Part shown: one piece after another, positions 8,112 through 16,890 of the stretch | Layout of the letters: each line of letters starts with the position of its first letter | Numbering within the stretch: the stretch's first letter is position 1 | Source: Methylibium sp. Root1272 | GTDB taxonomy: Bacteria > Pseudomonadota > Gammaproteobacteria > Burkholderiales > Burkholderiaceae_C | Direction of reading: 5' to 3' | DNA: 64,000 nt | Assembly (NCBI RefSeq): GCF_001425905.1 | Contig: NZ_LMDY01000001.1 | Location: 68,890 to 132,889 of the forward strand | Program-made: the position numbers and the translations under genes | The notes under the pieces: generated by a model | Seen by the model: only the letters and a program-made list of their open reading frames with translations | Databases searched by the model: none | What the model was told of the DNA's origin: nothing

Positions 8112-8944
8112 AATCGTTCGACAGGCGGGCGCTGCTGCGTCATCTGGGCATGTTCGCGATTGCGGTCGGCGTGGCTGGCGCGGCAGTCGCCCAGGACAAG
8201 AACATCGTGATGGCGTCGACCACGTCGACCGAGCAGTCGGGCTTGTTCGCGCACCTGCTGCCGGCGTTCAAGAAGGCCAGCGGCATCGACGTGAAGGTGG
8301 TCGCGCTCGGCACCGGCCAAGCGCTTGACATGGGCCGCCGCGGCGATGCCGACGTGCTGTTCGTCCATGACCAGGCGGCCGAGGAGAAGTTCGTCGCCGA
8401 GGGCTACGGACTGAAGCGCCAGCCCGTCATGTACAACGACTTCGTCCTGATCGGCCCGAAGGCCGACCCGGTGGGCGTGAAGGGCTCCGACATCGTGGCC
8501 GCACTGGGCACATTGGCAAAGAGCCCGTCGAGCTTCGTGTCGCGAGGCGACAAGAGTGGCACGCATGCCGCCGAACTGCGCTACTGGAAGGCCGCCGGCG
8601 TCGAAGCGCCGAAAGCTGCCTACGCCGGCTACCAGGAGTGCGGTTGCGGCATGGGGCCGGCGCTGAACATTGCCGCGTCCAGCAACGCCTATGTGCTGGC
8701 CGACCGCGGCACCTGGCTGTCGTTCAAGAACCGAGCCGACCTGGCGGTGCTGGTCGAAGGCGACAAGCGTCTGTTCAACCAGTACGGTGTGATCGTTGTC
8801 GATCCGGCCAAGCATCCGCACACCAAGACGGCGCTGGCGCAGGCCTTCGCCGACTGGGTGGTGTCGGCCGATGGGCAGGCCACGATCGCCAGCTACCAGA
8901 TCGGCGGGCAGCAATTGTTCTTCCCGAACGCCGGGACCAAGTGA
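8105..8944 (+). CDS. tupA: Tungstate-binding protein TupA
   Basis: The 279-residue precursor starts with FDRRALLRHLG and a hydrophobic segment ending AAVAQD near residue 29. This is an export signal with a twin-arginine-like motif, so Tat or Sec export are both possible. The mature start IVMASTTSTEQSGLF carries the TTS motif of TupA, and SRGDKSGTHAAELRYW is the second anion-binding segment. TupA binds tungstate with very high affinity in the periplasm and delivers it to TupBC. The ribosome binding site AAGGAG lies inside tupC. The operon continues into a ModA-like gene by a GTGA overlap. Confidence 0.92.
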   Translation: MVKSFDRRALLRHLGMFAIAVGVAGAAVAQDKNIVMASTTSTEQSGLFAHLLPAFKKASGIDVKVVALGTGQALDMGRRGDADVLFVHDQAAEEKFVAEGYGLKRQPVMYNDFVLIGPKADPVGVKGSDIVAALGTLAKSPSSFVSRGDKSGTHAAELRYWKAAGVEAPKAAYAGYQECGCGMGPALNIAASSNAYVLADRGTWLSFKNRADLAVLVEGDKRLFNQYGVIVVDPAKHPHTKTALAQAFADWVVSADGQATIASYQIGGQQLFFPNAGTK

Positions 8945-9684
8945 CCGGACTGGCGGTCTTCGCTGCCGGCAGCCTGCGAGCCCCGCTGACCGATATCGGG
9001 CGGCAATTCGAGCAGGACGAGTCCGGCGCGCGCCTGCGCTTCGTGTTCGGTGCCTCAGGTCTGCTGAAGGACCGGCTGGCGGCGGGCGAGGCGGCCGAGG
9101 TGTTTGCTTCGGCCAACATGGCGCACCCGCAGGACCTGGCCGCGGCCGGCCGGGCCGGCCCGGTGCAGCGCTTCACACGCAATCGCCTGTGCCTGCTGGC
9201 GCGGCCCGAGGCCGGCGTGACGGCCGACAACGCGCTGGACCGCTTGCTCGATCCCGCCGTGCGCGTGGGCACGTCCACGCCCCGGTCCGATCCCTCGGGG
9301 GACTACACCTGGGAGCTGTTTCGCCGCATCGACGGGCGCGGCGCCGCGTTCGCCGGGGCCTACGATCTGCTCGATCGCAAGGCCCTGAAGCTGACCGGCG
9401 GGCCGGACTCGCCACCGCCACCGGCCGGCCGCAGTGTCTATGCGGCGCTGCTCGAGTGCGGGCAGGCCGACGTGTTCATCACCTACTGCAGCAATGCGCT
9501 GCAGGCGCAGCAGGAAGTACCGGCCTTGCAACGCGTCGACCTGCCAGACGATGTCAATGTCTCGGCGGACTACGGCGTGGTGTTGTTGGACGGCGCCGGG
9601 CCGCGGGCTCGGCGTTTTGTCGATCGGCTGCTCGGCCCGGCCGGACAGTCGGCGTTCGCGCGGCAGGGCTTCTCGCCGCGCTAG
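8941..9684 (+). CDS. ModA-like molybdate/tungstate-binding protein lacking a signal peptide
   Basis: The GTG at 8941 overlaps the tupA stop as GTGA and gives 247 residues. The protein begins directly with LAVFAAGSLR, the first strand and anion-binding loop of mature ModA, with only a few residues before it. ASGLLKDRLAAGEAAEVFASAN and the later YCSNA segment also fit ModA-type fold. There is no hydrophobic N-terminus, so it should stay in the cytoplasm. It may be a storage, sensing or delivery protein for oxyanion, or a substrate-binding homologue recruited to cofactor synthesis. Its stop abuts the convergent diguanylate cyclase stop in CTAGCTAG. Confidence 0.75.
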   Translation: MTGLAVFAAGSLRAPLTDIGRQFEQDESGARLRFVFGASGLLKDRLAAGEAAEVFASANMAHPQDLAAAGRAGPVQRFTRNRLCLLARPEAGVTADNALDRLLDPAVRVGTSTPRSDPSGDYTWELFRRIDGRGAAFAGAYDLLDRKALKLTGGPDSPPPPAGRSVYAALLECGQADVFITYCSNALQAQQEVPALQRVDLPDDVNVSADYGVVLLDGAGPRARRFVDRLLGPAGQSAFARQGFSPR

Positions 9685-10911
9685 CTAGAGCGGATCGAGC
9701 CCGAGCGAGCGGCTCTCGCCGAACACCGTGTCGGGGCCGTCCTGACGGGCCGGGACTGCACGGCGGCGGCCCTGGCGCTTGGCCTCGTAGAGCGCCAGGT
9801 CGGCACGGTGCTGGGCTGCGGCGAGCGATTCACCGGTCTGGATCTGCACCAGACCGAAGCTCAGGCTCAACGGCAGCGGGAAGTTCTTGCTCGCCTGGTC
9901 GATGTTGCGCGTGATGCGGTCGGCCACGTGCAGCGCGTCGTCGACGCTCGCGCCCGGCAGCAGCAGCATGAACTCGTCGCCACCGACCCGCCCCATCACG
10001 TCGCGCGTGCGCAGCGTGTCGCGGGTGCAGCGGGCCACCAGCCGCAGCGCCGCATCGCCGACGGCGTGGCCATGGTTGTCGTTGACGTGCTTGAAGTGAT
10101 CGATGTCGAACAGCATCAGCACCGACGGCGGCGCGGCGCCGTTGCCGACGATTGCGGTGGCCAGTTCCTCGAAGTGGCGGCGGTTCGGCACCTGGGTGAG
10201 CATGTCGATGTCGGCCAGGACGCGCAACTGGCGCTGGGTCTCGCGCAGGTCGCGCACCGTGCGTTCATGGGTGAGCACCAGGCAGAGGTAGACCGTGAAC
10301 AGCATGCTCAGCAGCAACGGCAGCACCACGCCGGCGACCACCAGCGACTGGGCTGGCAGGGCGCCGGCGCCCTGGGAGAACATCACGGCCAGACGCAGTA
10401 TGGGGACCGCCGCCTGGACGACCATCACCACCAGCAGCAGCTTGAGGGCCGGGCTGCGGCGGAAGTCGTCGAGCTTGCCGATGAAGACGGCGGCGTAGAG
10501 CAGCAGGATCAGCGAGCCGGCGCCGTAGGCCAGCGATCGGATCGGCTGCGGCGCGGAAGCCAGCCAGCAGGCCAGCCAGCCGAGGTAGCAGGCGGCATAC
10601 AACGCGACATCGATCCGCGTCGACGAGAACTGCCGGTCGCGCGAGAAGAAGCGTCGCAGCCCGGTGGTGATCAGCACCGGCCAGGCCAGCACCAGAAGGC
10701 AGGCCGGGACCACGGCCACGGGCCACAGGTTGCGCACGCCGTGCAACGACGCGCCCAGCGTGGCCAGCCACATCGCTCCCACCCACCACCAGTAGCCGCG
10801 ATAGACACGCTGGCTCAGGCCGAACACCGACATGATGGCCGCGGTCGCTCCCATCACGACGATGGACAGCAGCATCAGCGTCGGCAGGTGGATCGTGAAA
10901 TCGGAGGTCAC
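9685..10911 (-). CDS. Membrane diguanylate cyclase (GGDEF)
   Basis: This 408-residue protein has about seven hydrophobic segments in the first 210 residues and a C-terminal GGDEF domain. The catalytic motif RVGGDEF lies near residue 310, and an inhibitory I-site RTRD sits five residues before it, so product feedback is expected. FDIDHFKHVNDNHGHAVGD supplies the metal and GTP contacts, so the enzyme looks active in making cyclic di-GMP. The N-terminal membrane part is a probable sensor of unknown input. It is convergent with the tup operon with no gap for a terminator. Confidence 0.9.
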   Translation of the reverse strand: MTSDFTIHLPTLMLLSIVVMGATAAIMSVFGLSQRVYRGYWWWVGAMWLATLGASLHGVRNLWPVAVVPACLLVLAWPVLITTGLRRFFSRDRQFSSTRIDVALYAACYLGWLACWLASAPQPIRSLAYGAGSLILLLYAAVFIGKLDDFRRSPALKLLLVVMVVQAAVPILRLAVMFSQGAGALPAQSLVVAGVVLPLLLSMLFTVYLCLVLTHERTVRDLRETQRQLRVLADIDMLTQVPNRRHFEELATAIVGNGAAPPSVLMLFDIDHFKHVNDNHGHAVGDAALRLVARCTRDTLRTRDVMGRVGGDEFMLLLPGASVDDALHVADRITRNIDQASKNFPLPLSLSFGLVQIQTGESLAAAQHRADLALYEAKRQGRRRAVPARQDGPDTVFGESRSLGLDPL

Positions 10912-10969
10912 GGCGGCGTAGGGCGAGGGGCGACTTTGGATTTTGGGAGGCGGCGCTTGGTGAGCGGCT

Positions 10970-10983
10970 CCCCCAAAAGGGGG
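10970..10983. repeat. Short C5-A4-G5 inverted repeat in the gap before the AIM24 gene
   Basis: CCCCC and GGGGG flank four A residues in the 196-base gap between the divergent diguanylate cyclase and AIM24-family genes. It resembles other short intergenic G/C hairpins in this window. No U-run follows, and its role is unknown. The rest of the gap must hold two promoters, but I cannot assign hexamers. Confidence 0.35.
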
Positions 10984-11107
10984 TCATTGTCAGGCGCCAG
11001 GACGGCGTCGGCGCTGGGGCACCTGGGCTCACCGGAAAGAGTTCACGGCGCTTCGCTACCATCGTGCCCCGCAAGATCGTGCGCAAACGCACTGACGGAG
11101 AACGAGC

Positions 11108-11920
11108 ATGGCGATGGACGTGATCGATTACGAGATCAAAGGCGCAGAAATGCAATTCGTCGAGGTCGAACTCGACCCTGGCGAGGCAGCCATCGGCGAA
11201 GCCGGCAGCATGATGTTCATGGACGCCGGCATCGGCATGGACACGGTGTTCGGCGACGCATCGGCGCAACAGGGAGGAATCTTCGGCAAGCTGCTGGGGG
11301 CGGGCAAGCGCCTCGTGACCGGCGAATCGCTGTTCACCACGGTCTACACCAACAACGTCGGCAGCAAGCAGCGCGTGGCGTTCGCGGCGCCGTATCCCGG
11401 CAAGATCCTGCCGATGGACCTGCGGACCTTGGGCGGTACGCTGATCTGCCAGAAGGACGCCTTCCTGTGCGCGGCGCGCGGCGTCAGCCTCGGCATTGCC
11501 TTCCAGCGCAAGCTGTCGGTCGGCTTCTTCGGCGGCGAGGGCTTCATCATGCAGAAGCTCGACGGCGACGGCCTGGCCTTCGTGCACGCTGGGGGCACCG
11601 TGCTCAAGCGCGAACTGCAGCCCGGGCAGACGCTGCTGGTCGACACGGGCTGCGTCGTGGCGTACACGCAGAGCGTCGACTTCGAGATCCAGTACGTCGG
11701 GAAGGTCAAGACCGCGCTGTTCGGCGGCGAAGGCCTCTTCTTCGCCAAGCTGACCGGTCCGGGCACGGTGTGGCTGCAGAGCCTGCCGTTCTCGCGCCTC
11801 GCCTCGCGCGTGTTCGCGGCGGCGCCGCAACGCGGGGGCTCGCGCGAGGAGGGCTCGGTGCTCGGTGGCTTCGGTGCCGGAGGCTTGCTGGGGGCGGTGC
11901 TCGGCGGCGACGAAGAGTAG
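11108..11920 (+). CDS. AIM24/TIGR00266-family protein
   Basis: The 270-residue protein matches the AIM24 family throughout: [41 protein letters not shown] and [26 protein letters not shown]. The fold is a double-psi beta-barrel-like repeat. Bacterial members are widespread but their biochemical role is not established; the yeast relative is a mitochondrial protein. The C-terminus is Gly-rich ([15 protein letters not shown]), as in many family members. It is a single gene, divergent from the cyclase and convergent with pepP. Confidence 0.85.
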   Translation: MAMDVIDYEIKGAEMQFVEVELDPGEAAIGEAGSMMFMDAGIGMDTVFGDASAQQGGIFGKLLGAGKRLVTGESLFTTVYTNNVGSKQRVAFAAPYPGKILPMDLRTLGGTLICQKDAFLCAARGVSLGIAFQRKLSVGFFGGEGFIMQKLDGDGLAFVHAGGTVLKRELQPGQTLLVDTGCVVAYTQSVDFEIQYVGKVKTALFGGEGLFFAKLTGPGTVWLQSLPFSRLASRVFAAAPQRGGSREEGSVLGGFGAGGLLGAVLGGDEE

Positions 11921-11937
11921 CGACGGGGCCTGCCGGA

Positions 11938-13755
11938 TCAGACCGGCCGCGTGCGGGCCAGCAGCCAGGCGTGCGCCTCACCGGTGACGAGCGGCGCAAG
12001 CCGCTCGCGCACCGTGTCGTGGTAGCGGTTCAGCCAGTCGATCTCGTCGGCGCGCAGCAGCGAACGGTCCAGGCAGCGCGTGTCGATCGGGCACAGCGTC
12101 AGGGTCTCGAACGCGAGGAAGTCGCCGAACTCGTCGCCCGGCGCCGGCACGTTCAGCACCAGGTTCTCGATGCGCACTCCCCAGCGGCCTGGCCGGTACA
12201 GCCCCGGCTCGATGCTGGTGACCATGCCCGGCTCCATCGCCATCTCCGGCGTCGGTACGGCCTTGCTGATCGACTGCGGACCTTCGTGCACGTTGAGGAA
12301 ATAGCCGACGCCGTGGCCTGTGCCATGTCCGTAGTCGAGCGACGCGGCCCACAGCGGCGCCCTCGCGATCGCGTCGAGCATCGGGCTCGCCGTGCCGCGC
12401 GGAAAGCGCGTCTGGCTCAGCGCGATCGTGCCTTTCAGCACGAGCGTGTAATCGCGCTTCATCGCCTCGGTCGGCTCACCGATCGGCCAGACGCGCGTGA
12501 TGTCGGTCGTGCCGCCCAGGTACTGCGCGCCGGAGTCGATCAGCAGCAGCCCGTCGGCCGCGACGCCGGCGGCGCTGGAGATCACGGCATGGGCTTCGAG
12601 CGTGGCCCGGTAGTGTGGCATCGCGCCGTTGGCATTGAAGCCGGCGATGACCGGAAAGCTCAGCGACACGTAGTCGGTTTGGCGCGCGCGTTCGGCGCTC
12701 AGCCGCTCGTCGATGGTCAGTTCGGTGATCGGCTCGCGACCGAGCGCGTTCTCGAACCACGCATAGAACGCGCACATCGCCGCGCCGTCGCGCGCCATCG
12801 CCTCACGGATGAAGGCGGCCTCCGGCGCGGACTTGCGGCTCTTCGCCAGCGTGGACGGGTTCACGGCCTCGATCAGCCGCACCGAGGCCGGCACGGCTTC
12901 GCGCAGCCCCAGCGTCGCGCGACGCGGATCGATCAGCAGGCGTGCATCGCCGGGAAGGGCAGACAGCGCGGCCCGCGCCTGCTCATAGGGACGCAATTGC
13001 ACGCCGTCGCCGGCCAGTGCAGTGGCCAGCACGGCATCGACCTTGCCTTCGCCGATGAACAGCACGGCGGTCTCGGCCGACACCAGCGCGTGCGCCAGGA
13101 ACACCGGGTTGTAGTCGACGTCGGCGCCGCGCAGGTTGAACAGCCAGGCCAGATCGTCCAGCGTGGAAACGAGGTGGTGGCTCGCGCCGCGGGCCGCCAT
13201 CGCTGCGCGCAACTGCGACAACTTCTCGCCGCGCGACAGCGGCGCGTGCGGCGCACGATGCTCGTAGACCGGCACGGCGGGCAGTGCCGGGCGCTCCGGC
13301 CACGCGGCCGCAAGTGGATCGGCATCGGTGCGCAGCACGATGCCTGCGGCGTCCATCGCCTCGCGCAATTGCTTCGCGGCCGAGAGGCCCAGCACCGCGC
13401 CGTCGACGGCGAGCGTCTGACCCGGGCGCATCGCGGTGGCGATCCACTCGATGTGGGTCACCGCGGCGCCGGTCGCGATCTTCACCAGCTCGATGCCGGT
13501 TCCGGCGAGCTGGGCCTCGGCCTGCACCCAGTAGCGGCTGTCGGCGAACAGCGCGGCGCGATCGGCCAGCACCACCAGCGTGGCCATCGAGCCGGTGAAG
13601 CCCGAGAACCACGCGCGGCCCTGCCAGTGTCCGGGCAGGTACTCCGACAGGTGCGGGTCGCTGGACGGCAGTAGCACGGCATCGGACTGGCGTGCGGCCA
13701 TCGCGGCGCGCAGGTGCTCGAGGCGCAGCCGGATCGGAGAAGTGCGTGTGTCCAT
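11938..13755 (-). CDS. pepP: M24-family aminopeptidase P
   Basis: The 605-residue protein has the three-domain layout of large aminopeptidase P: two creatinase-like N-terminal domains and a C-terminal pita-bread metallopeptidase. The metal ligands appear in LLIDSGAQYLGGTTDITR (Asp and Asp), GTGHGVGYFLNVHEGP (His) and SIEPGLYRPGRWGVRIEN (Glu). It removes N-terminal residues preceding proline, using two Mn2+ ions. An upstream in-frame start exists at 13842, but the ATG at 13755 is preceded by AGGA and begins at the conserved N-terminal region. It is monocistronic as far as I can see. Confidence 0.9.
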   Translation of the reverse strand: MDTRTSPIRLRLEHLRAAMAARQSDAVLLPSSDPHLSEYLPGHWQGRAWFSGFTGSMATLVVLADRAALFADSRYWVQAEAQLAGTGIELVKIATGAAVTHIEWIATAMRPGQTLAVDGAVLGLSAAKQLREAMDAAGIVLRTDADPLAAAWPERPALPAVPVYEHRAPHAPLSRGEKLSQLRAAMAARGASHHLVSTLDDLAWLFNLRGADVDYNPVFLAHALVSAETAVLFIGEGKVDAVLATALAGDGVQLRPYEQARAALSALPGDARLLIDPRRATLGLREAVPASVRLIEAVNPSTLAKSRKSAPEAAFIREAMARDGAAMCAFYAWFENALGREPITELTIDERLSAERARQTDYVSLSFPVIAGFNANGAMPHYRATLEAHAVISSAAGVAADGLLLIDSGAQYLGGTTDITRVWPIGEPTEAMKRDYTLVLKGTIALSQTRFPRGTASPMLDAIARAPLWAASLDYGHGTGHGVGYFLNVHEGPQSISKAVPTPEMAMEPGMVTSIEPGLYRPGRWGVRIENLVLNVPAPGDEFGDFLAFETLTLCPIDTRCLDRSLLRADEIDWLNRYHDTVRERLAPLVTGEAHAWLLARTRPV

Positions 13756-13816
13756 GCGGGTCCTGATCGAGGTCGGCGACCGTGCCGCCCCGGTGGCCTC
13801 GATCTTAGAACCTCGC

Positions 13817-15178
13817 CTAGCCGGCCGCCGGCCGGTGGGCATCGGCCTCCGATTCCGCCACCACCCGGGCCTGGCGCTCGAAGCTGAAATAGGCCCAGGC
13901 CCAGTCGCTCAGGACCACCAGGCGGTTGCGGAAACCGATCAGGAAATAGATGTGCACGAACAGCCAGAACAGCCAGGCCGGCATGCCGCTGAAATGCACG
14001 CGCCCGACCACCGGCAGGTCGACCATCGCGATCGCGGCGCGGCGGCCGATGGTCGCCAGCGCGCCGTAATCGTTGTAGCGGAACGCTGCCGTCGGCTCGC
14101 CGCGCAGGCGCCGCAGCAGGTTGGTCGCGGCGGTGCGCCCCATCTGCTTGGCGGCCGGGCTGACGCCGGGCACGGGTGTCGGTGCGCCGCGCTTCGGGTG
14201 GCTCTGTGCCGCCGCCAGATCGCCGACGACGTGGATCTCGGGATGGCCGGCCAGGCTGAGATCGGGCTCGACCACCACGCGGCCGGCGCGGTCCAGCGTG
14301 CAGCCGGTGAGCTCGGCCAGGGCACGCCCCAGCTTCGAGGCGGCCACGCCCGCAGCCCAGACCACGGTCTGCGCCGCAATGCGCTGTGGGCCGTCCGCGC
14401 CGGCATAGCTCAGTCCCTCGGCGTCGATCGCGGTGACGCTGGCGCCGGTGCGGACCTCCACGCCGAGCGACTGCAGCTGCTCGAGCGCACGCTGCGACAG
14501 CTGCTCGCTGAAGGCACCCAGCACGCGCGGACCGCCCTCGACCAGCACCACGCGCGAGCGGCGCGAGTCGATGCGTCGGAACTCGTCGTGCAGCGTGTGG
14601 TGCGCGATCTCGGCCAACTGCCCGGCCAGCTCGACGCCGGTCGGTCCGGCGCCGACCACCGCGAAGGTGAGCCAGGCTTCGCGCTTCGCCGGGTCGGTCT
14701 CGCGCTCGGCGTGCTCGAAGGCCATCAGCACGCGGCGCCGGATGGTGAAGGCGTCGGCCAGGGTCTTCAGGCCCGGCGCATGGGCCGCCCAGTCGTCGTG
14801 GCCGAAGTAGCTGTGGGTCGCGCCGGCAGCGACGATGAGGTGGTCGTAGGCGATGCGTTCGCGGCCGTCGAGCGTGACGCTGCGCGCGGCCGTGTCGATG
14901 CCGGTTACCTCGCCGAGCAGGATGGTCAGGTTGCCGCGCTGCATCTCGCCGCGCAGGATGTGGCGGATCGGACCCGAGATCGCCGGCGCCGAGAGGTTGG
15001 CCGTCGCCACCTGGTAGAGCAGCGGCTGGAACAGGTGGTGGTTGGTCCGGTCGATCAGCGTGATCTCGACGTCGGCCTTGGACAGCGTGCGGACGGCTTC
15101 GATGCCGCCGAAACCGCAGCCGATGATGACCACGCGAGGGCGCGGCGCGCCTGCGGCGCGGGAAGAGGGAGCGTTCAT
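13817..15178 (-). CDS. ndh: Type II NADH dehydrogenase (NDH-2)
   Basis: The 453-residue flavoprotein opens with the FAD motif VVIIGCGFGGIEAVR near residue 16 and has a second nucleotide motif FAVVGAGPTGVELAG near residue 177. HVVGDLAAA marks the FAD-binding GD motif. The C-terminal region MPAWLFWLFVHIYFLIGFRN is a hydrophobic membrane-association segment, as in NDH-2. It oxidises NADH and reduces quinone at the inner membrane without pumping protons. The ATG at 15178 begins MNAPSS. The TAXI-like gene lies 106 bases upstream on the same strand and may be cotranscribed. Confidence 0.9.
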   Translation of the reverse strand: MNAPSSRAAGAPRPRVVIIGCGFGGIEAVRTLSKADVEITLIDRTNHHLFQPLLYQVATANLSAPAISGPIRHILRGEMQRGNLTILLGEVTGIDTAARSVTLDGRERIAYDHLIVAAGATHSYFGHDDWAAHAPGLKTLADAFTIRRRVLMAFEHAERETDPAKREAWLTFAVVGAGPTGVELAGQLAEIAHHTLHDEFRRIDSRRSRVVLVEGGPRVLGAFSEQLSQRALEQLQSLGVEVRTGASVTAIDAEGLSYAGADGPQRIAAQTVVWAAGVAASKLGRALAELTGCTLDRAGRVVVEPDLSLAGHPEIHVVGDLAAAQSHPKRGAPTPVPGVSPAAKQMGRTAATNLLRRLRGEPTAAFRYNDYGALATIGRRAAIAMVDLPVVGRVHFSGMPAWLFWLFVHIYFLIGFRNRLVVLSDWAWAYFSFERQARVVAESEADAHRPAAG

Positions 15179-15284
15179 GTCGAGGCGCCTCCGAGCGCCT
15201 GGCAGGGGATGTCGTCGTGGGAGGCGTCGGCGGATGGGGCGGACGTGTCGGGCCGGAGTCGGCCGCGCGGGAGGCAGCCGACCG

Positions 15285-16664
15285 TCATGGGGTGGCCGCC
15301 GGGGTCTGGGCGCCCAGCGCGCGCAGCTTCTTGCGCACCAGGTCGATGTGGCTGCGCAGCGCATACAGCTCGTCGGCATGCGACAGCGGTACCTGCAGTT
15401 GCTTGACGCGGGCGTCGAGCGCGTCGAGCTCGTCCATCAGCGGCTGCGCATCTGTCGGGCCGTTCGGGGCGTCGGCCAGGCTTTCCTCGATCTGGCGCAG
15501 CCGGCCGTACCAGCGGAAAACCCGCGAGCGGATGCGCAGTTCGTACAGCGGCGGGACCACCCGTGACAACGGGATCAGGACCACGACGATCGAGGCCAGC
15601 ACCACCCACATCCGGTCGATCAGGTTCGCCACCCAGAACGGCAGGTAGCGCTGCAGCCAGGGCGGACCGGTCTCGAAGAAGCGGTCGGCCTCCTTCGACA
15701 TCGGCAGCTCCACCGCACGTCGGTTCGGGAACTCGCCACGGCGCTGGAACCAGCCGGCTTCGCTGTGGATCGCGTTGGCGGCCTGCACGAACAGCTGCTG
15801 CAGCGCCGGGTGCGCTGTGGAGCGCGCGACCAGCGCGGCCGTGGGGGCCAGCAGCTCGATGTCCTCGGGCGGCACATCCTCGGCCAGCTTCACCACGCCG
15901 CGCGGCAGGCTCACCGGCGTCAGCATCGGCAGGCGGCGGGCGTAGGCCTCGGCCTGGTCGAAGCTCATCAAGCGGATGCCCGGCGTCAACAGCAGCAACT
16001 GCACCATCGGCGCCTCGGGGGCGGAGACCAGCGCCAGCGCGTCGGTGTCGCCGTCGAGCAGGCTCACGACGGCCGGTGTCTGCGCCAGCCGCTGGGCGAC
16101 GATGTCCTCGGGCCCGAGACCGTTGGTGTCGAGCAGCCTCCGCATCAGGTTGGTGGTGCCGCTGCCCTGGGCACCGATGTTGACGCGCCAGCCCTTGAGC
16201 TTCGCCAACGAGTCGAGCCGCTCGCTGCCGATCAGCCGCCTGGCGCTGTCCTCGCGGTAGAACAGCCAGATCGGCTCGTAGAACAGGCTGCCCAGCGAGA
16301 CCAGATCCGGCGGGGGTGCGTCTTCGCCGCCCTGCAGGCGGCCGGCACCGCCCTGCACGAAGCCGAAGTCGACGCCGGAGTCCGGGGCCTCGAGCAGCCT
16401 CAGGTTCTCCGCAGCGCCCTGGGTCGTGCGCAGCTCGACCTGGATGCGATGCCTGGCCAGTGCCGCCTGGTAGCGTTTGCCGAACTCGGCATAGGCCCCT
16501 TGTTCCGGCCCGGTGGCCAGCACCAGCTTCTTCGGCGGGCTCGGGTCGAGGGCCCAGTAGGCCAGCGCCAGGAGTGCCACGGTCAGCAGCACGAACGGGC
16601 CGGCGGTGGCCAGCAGGTCGCGGCTGCTCAACAGGGTGTGGCGAAGGGAAGGCAGGCGGGGCAT
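15285..16664 (-). CDS. Membrane-anchored TAXI-family solute-binding protein
   Basis: The 459-residue protein has an N-terminal membrane helix near residues 18-36, a TAXI-type binding domain (LVLATGPEQGAYAEFGKRYQAAL, VDFGFVQGG, INIGAQGSGTTNLMRRLL-like stretch), a second membrane helix near residue 315, and a cytoplasmic C-terminal tail with a coiled-coil look. TAXI proteins normally deliver substrates to TRAP permeases, but no permease is nearby and the protein is anchored at both sides. A sensor role is possible. The ATG at 16664 was chosen because it precedes the first helix; an in-frame start lies 37 codons upstream. Confidence 0.82.
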   Translation of the reverse strand: MPRLPSLRHTLLSSRDLLATAGPFVLLTVALLALAYWALDPSPPKKLVLATGPEQGAYAEFGKRYQAALARHRIQVELRTTQGAAENLRLLEAPDSGVDFGFVQGGAGRLQGGEDAPPPDLVSLGSLFYEPIWLFYREDSARRLIGSERLDSLAKLKGWRVNIGAQGSGTTNLMRRLLDTNGLGPEDIVAQRLAQTPAVVSLLDGDTDALALVSAPEAPMVQLLLLTPGIRLMSFDQAEAYARRLPMLTPVSLPRGVVKLAEDVPPEDIELLAPTAALVARSTAHPALQQLFVQAANAIHSEAGWFQRRGEFPNRRAVELPMSKEADRFFETGPPWLQRYLPFWVANLIDRMWVVLASIVVVLIPLSRVVPPLYELRIRSRVFRWYGRLRQIEESLADAPNGPTDAQPLMDELDALDARVKQLQVPLSHADELYALRSHIDLVRKKLRALGAQTPAATP

Positions 16665-16890
16665 CGGCGCAGTCGGGGCGGGGCGGGCTGGGAAGGCATT
16701 CTCGTCCAGCGTGTGCTCCGTCACATGCTGGACGCAACCGATCGGCGGGGGAAGGCGCGACGACGGTCGGTTCAAGCTCTCGTCAGCCGGCGAGGGCCGG
16801 GCCGCGAAATAGTGCTTCAGTCACACATCGCGTGACCGATACCGGAGGGTAGCGCCTTGCCGGGCGCGTTCTCTGCTTACCCTCTGACCG

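Noticed and set aside
9808-13674. A 1288-codon open frame on the plus strand
   Set aside because: It is an antisense shadow of the cyclase, AIM24 and pepP genes, made of low-complexity Arg/Gln/Ala/His residues typical of G+C-rich reverse frames.
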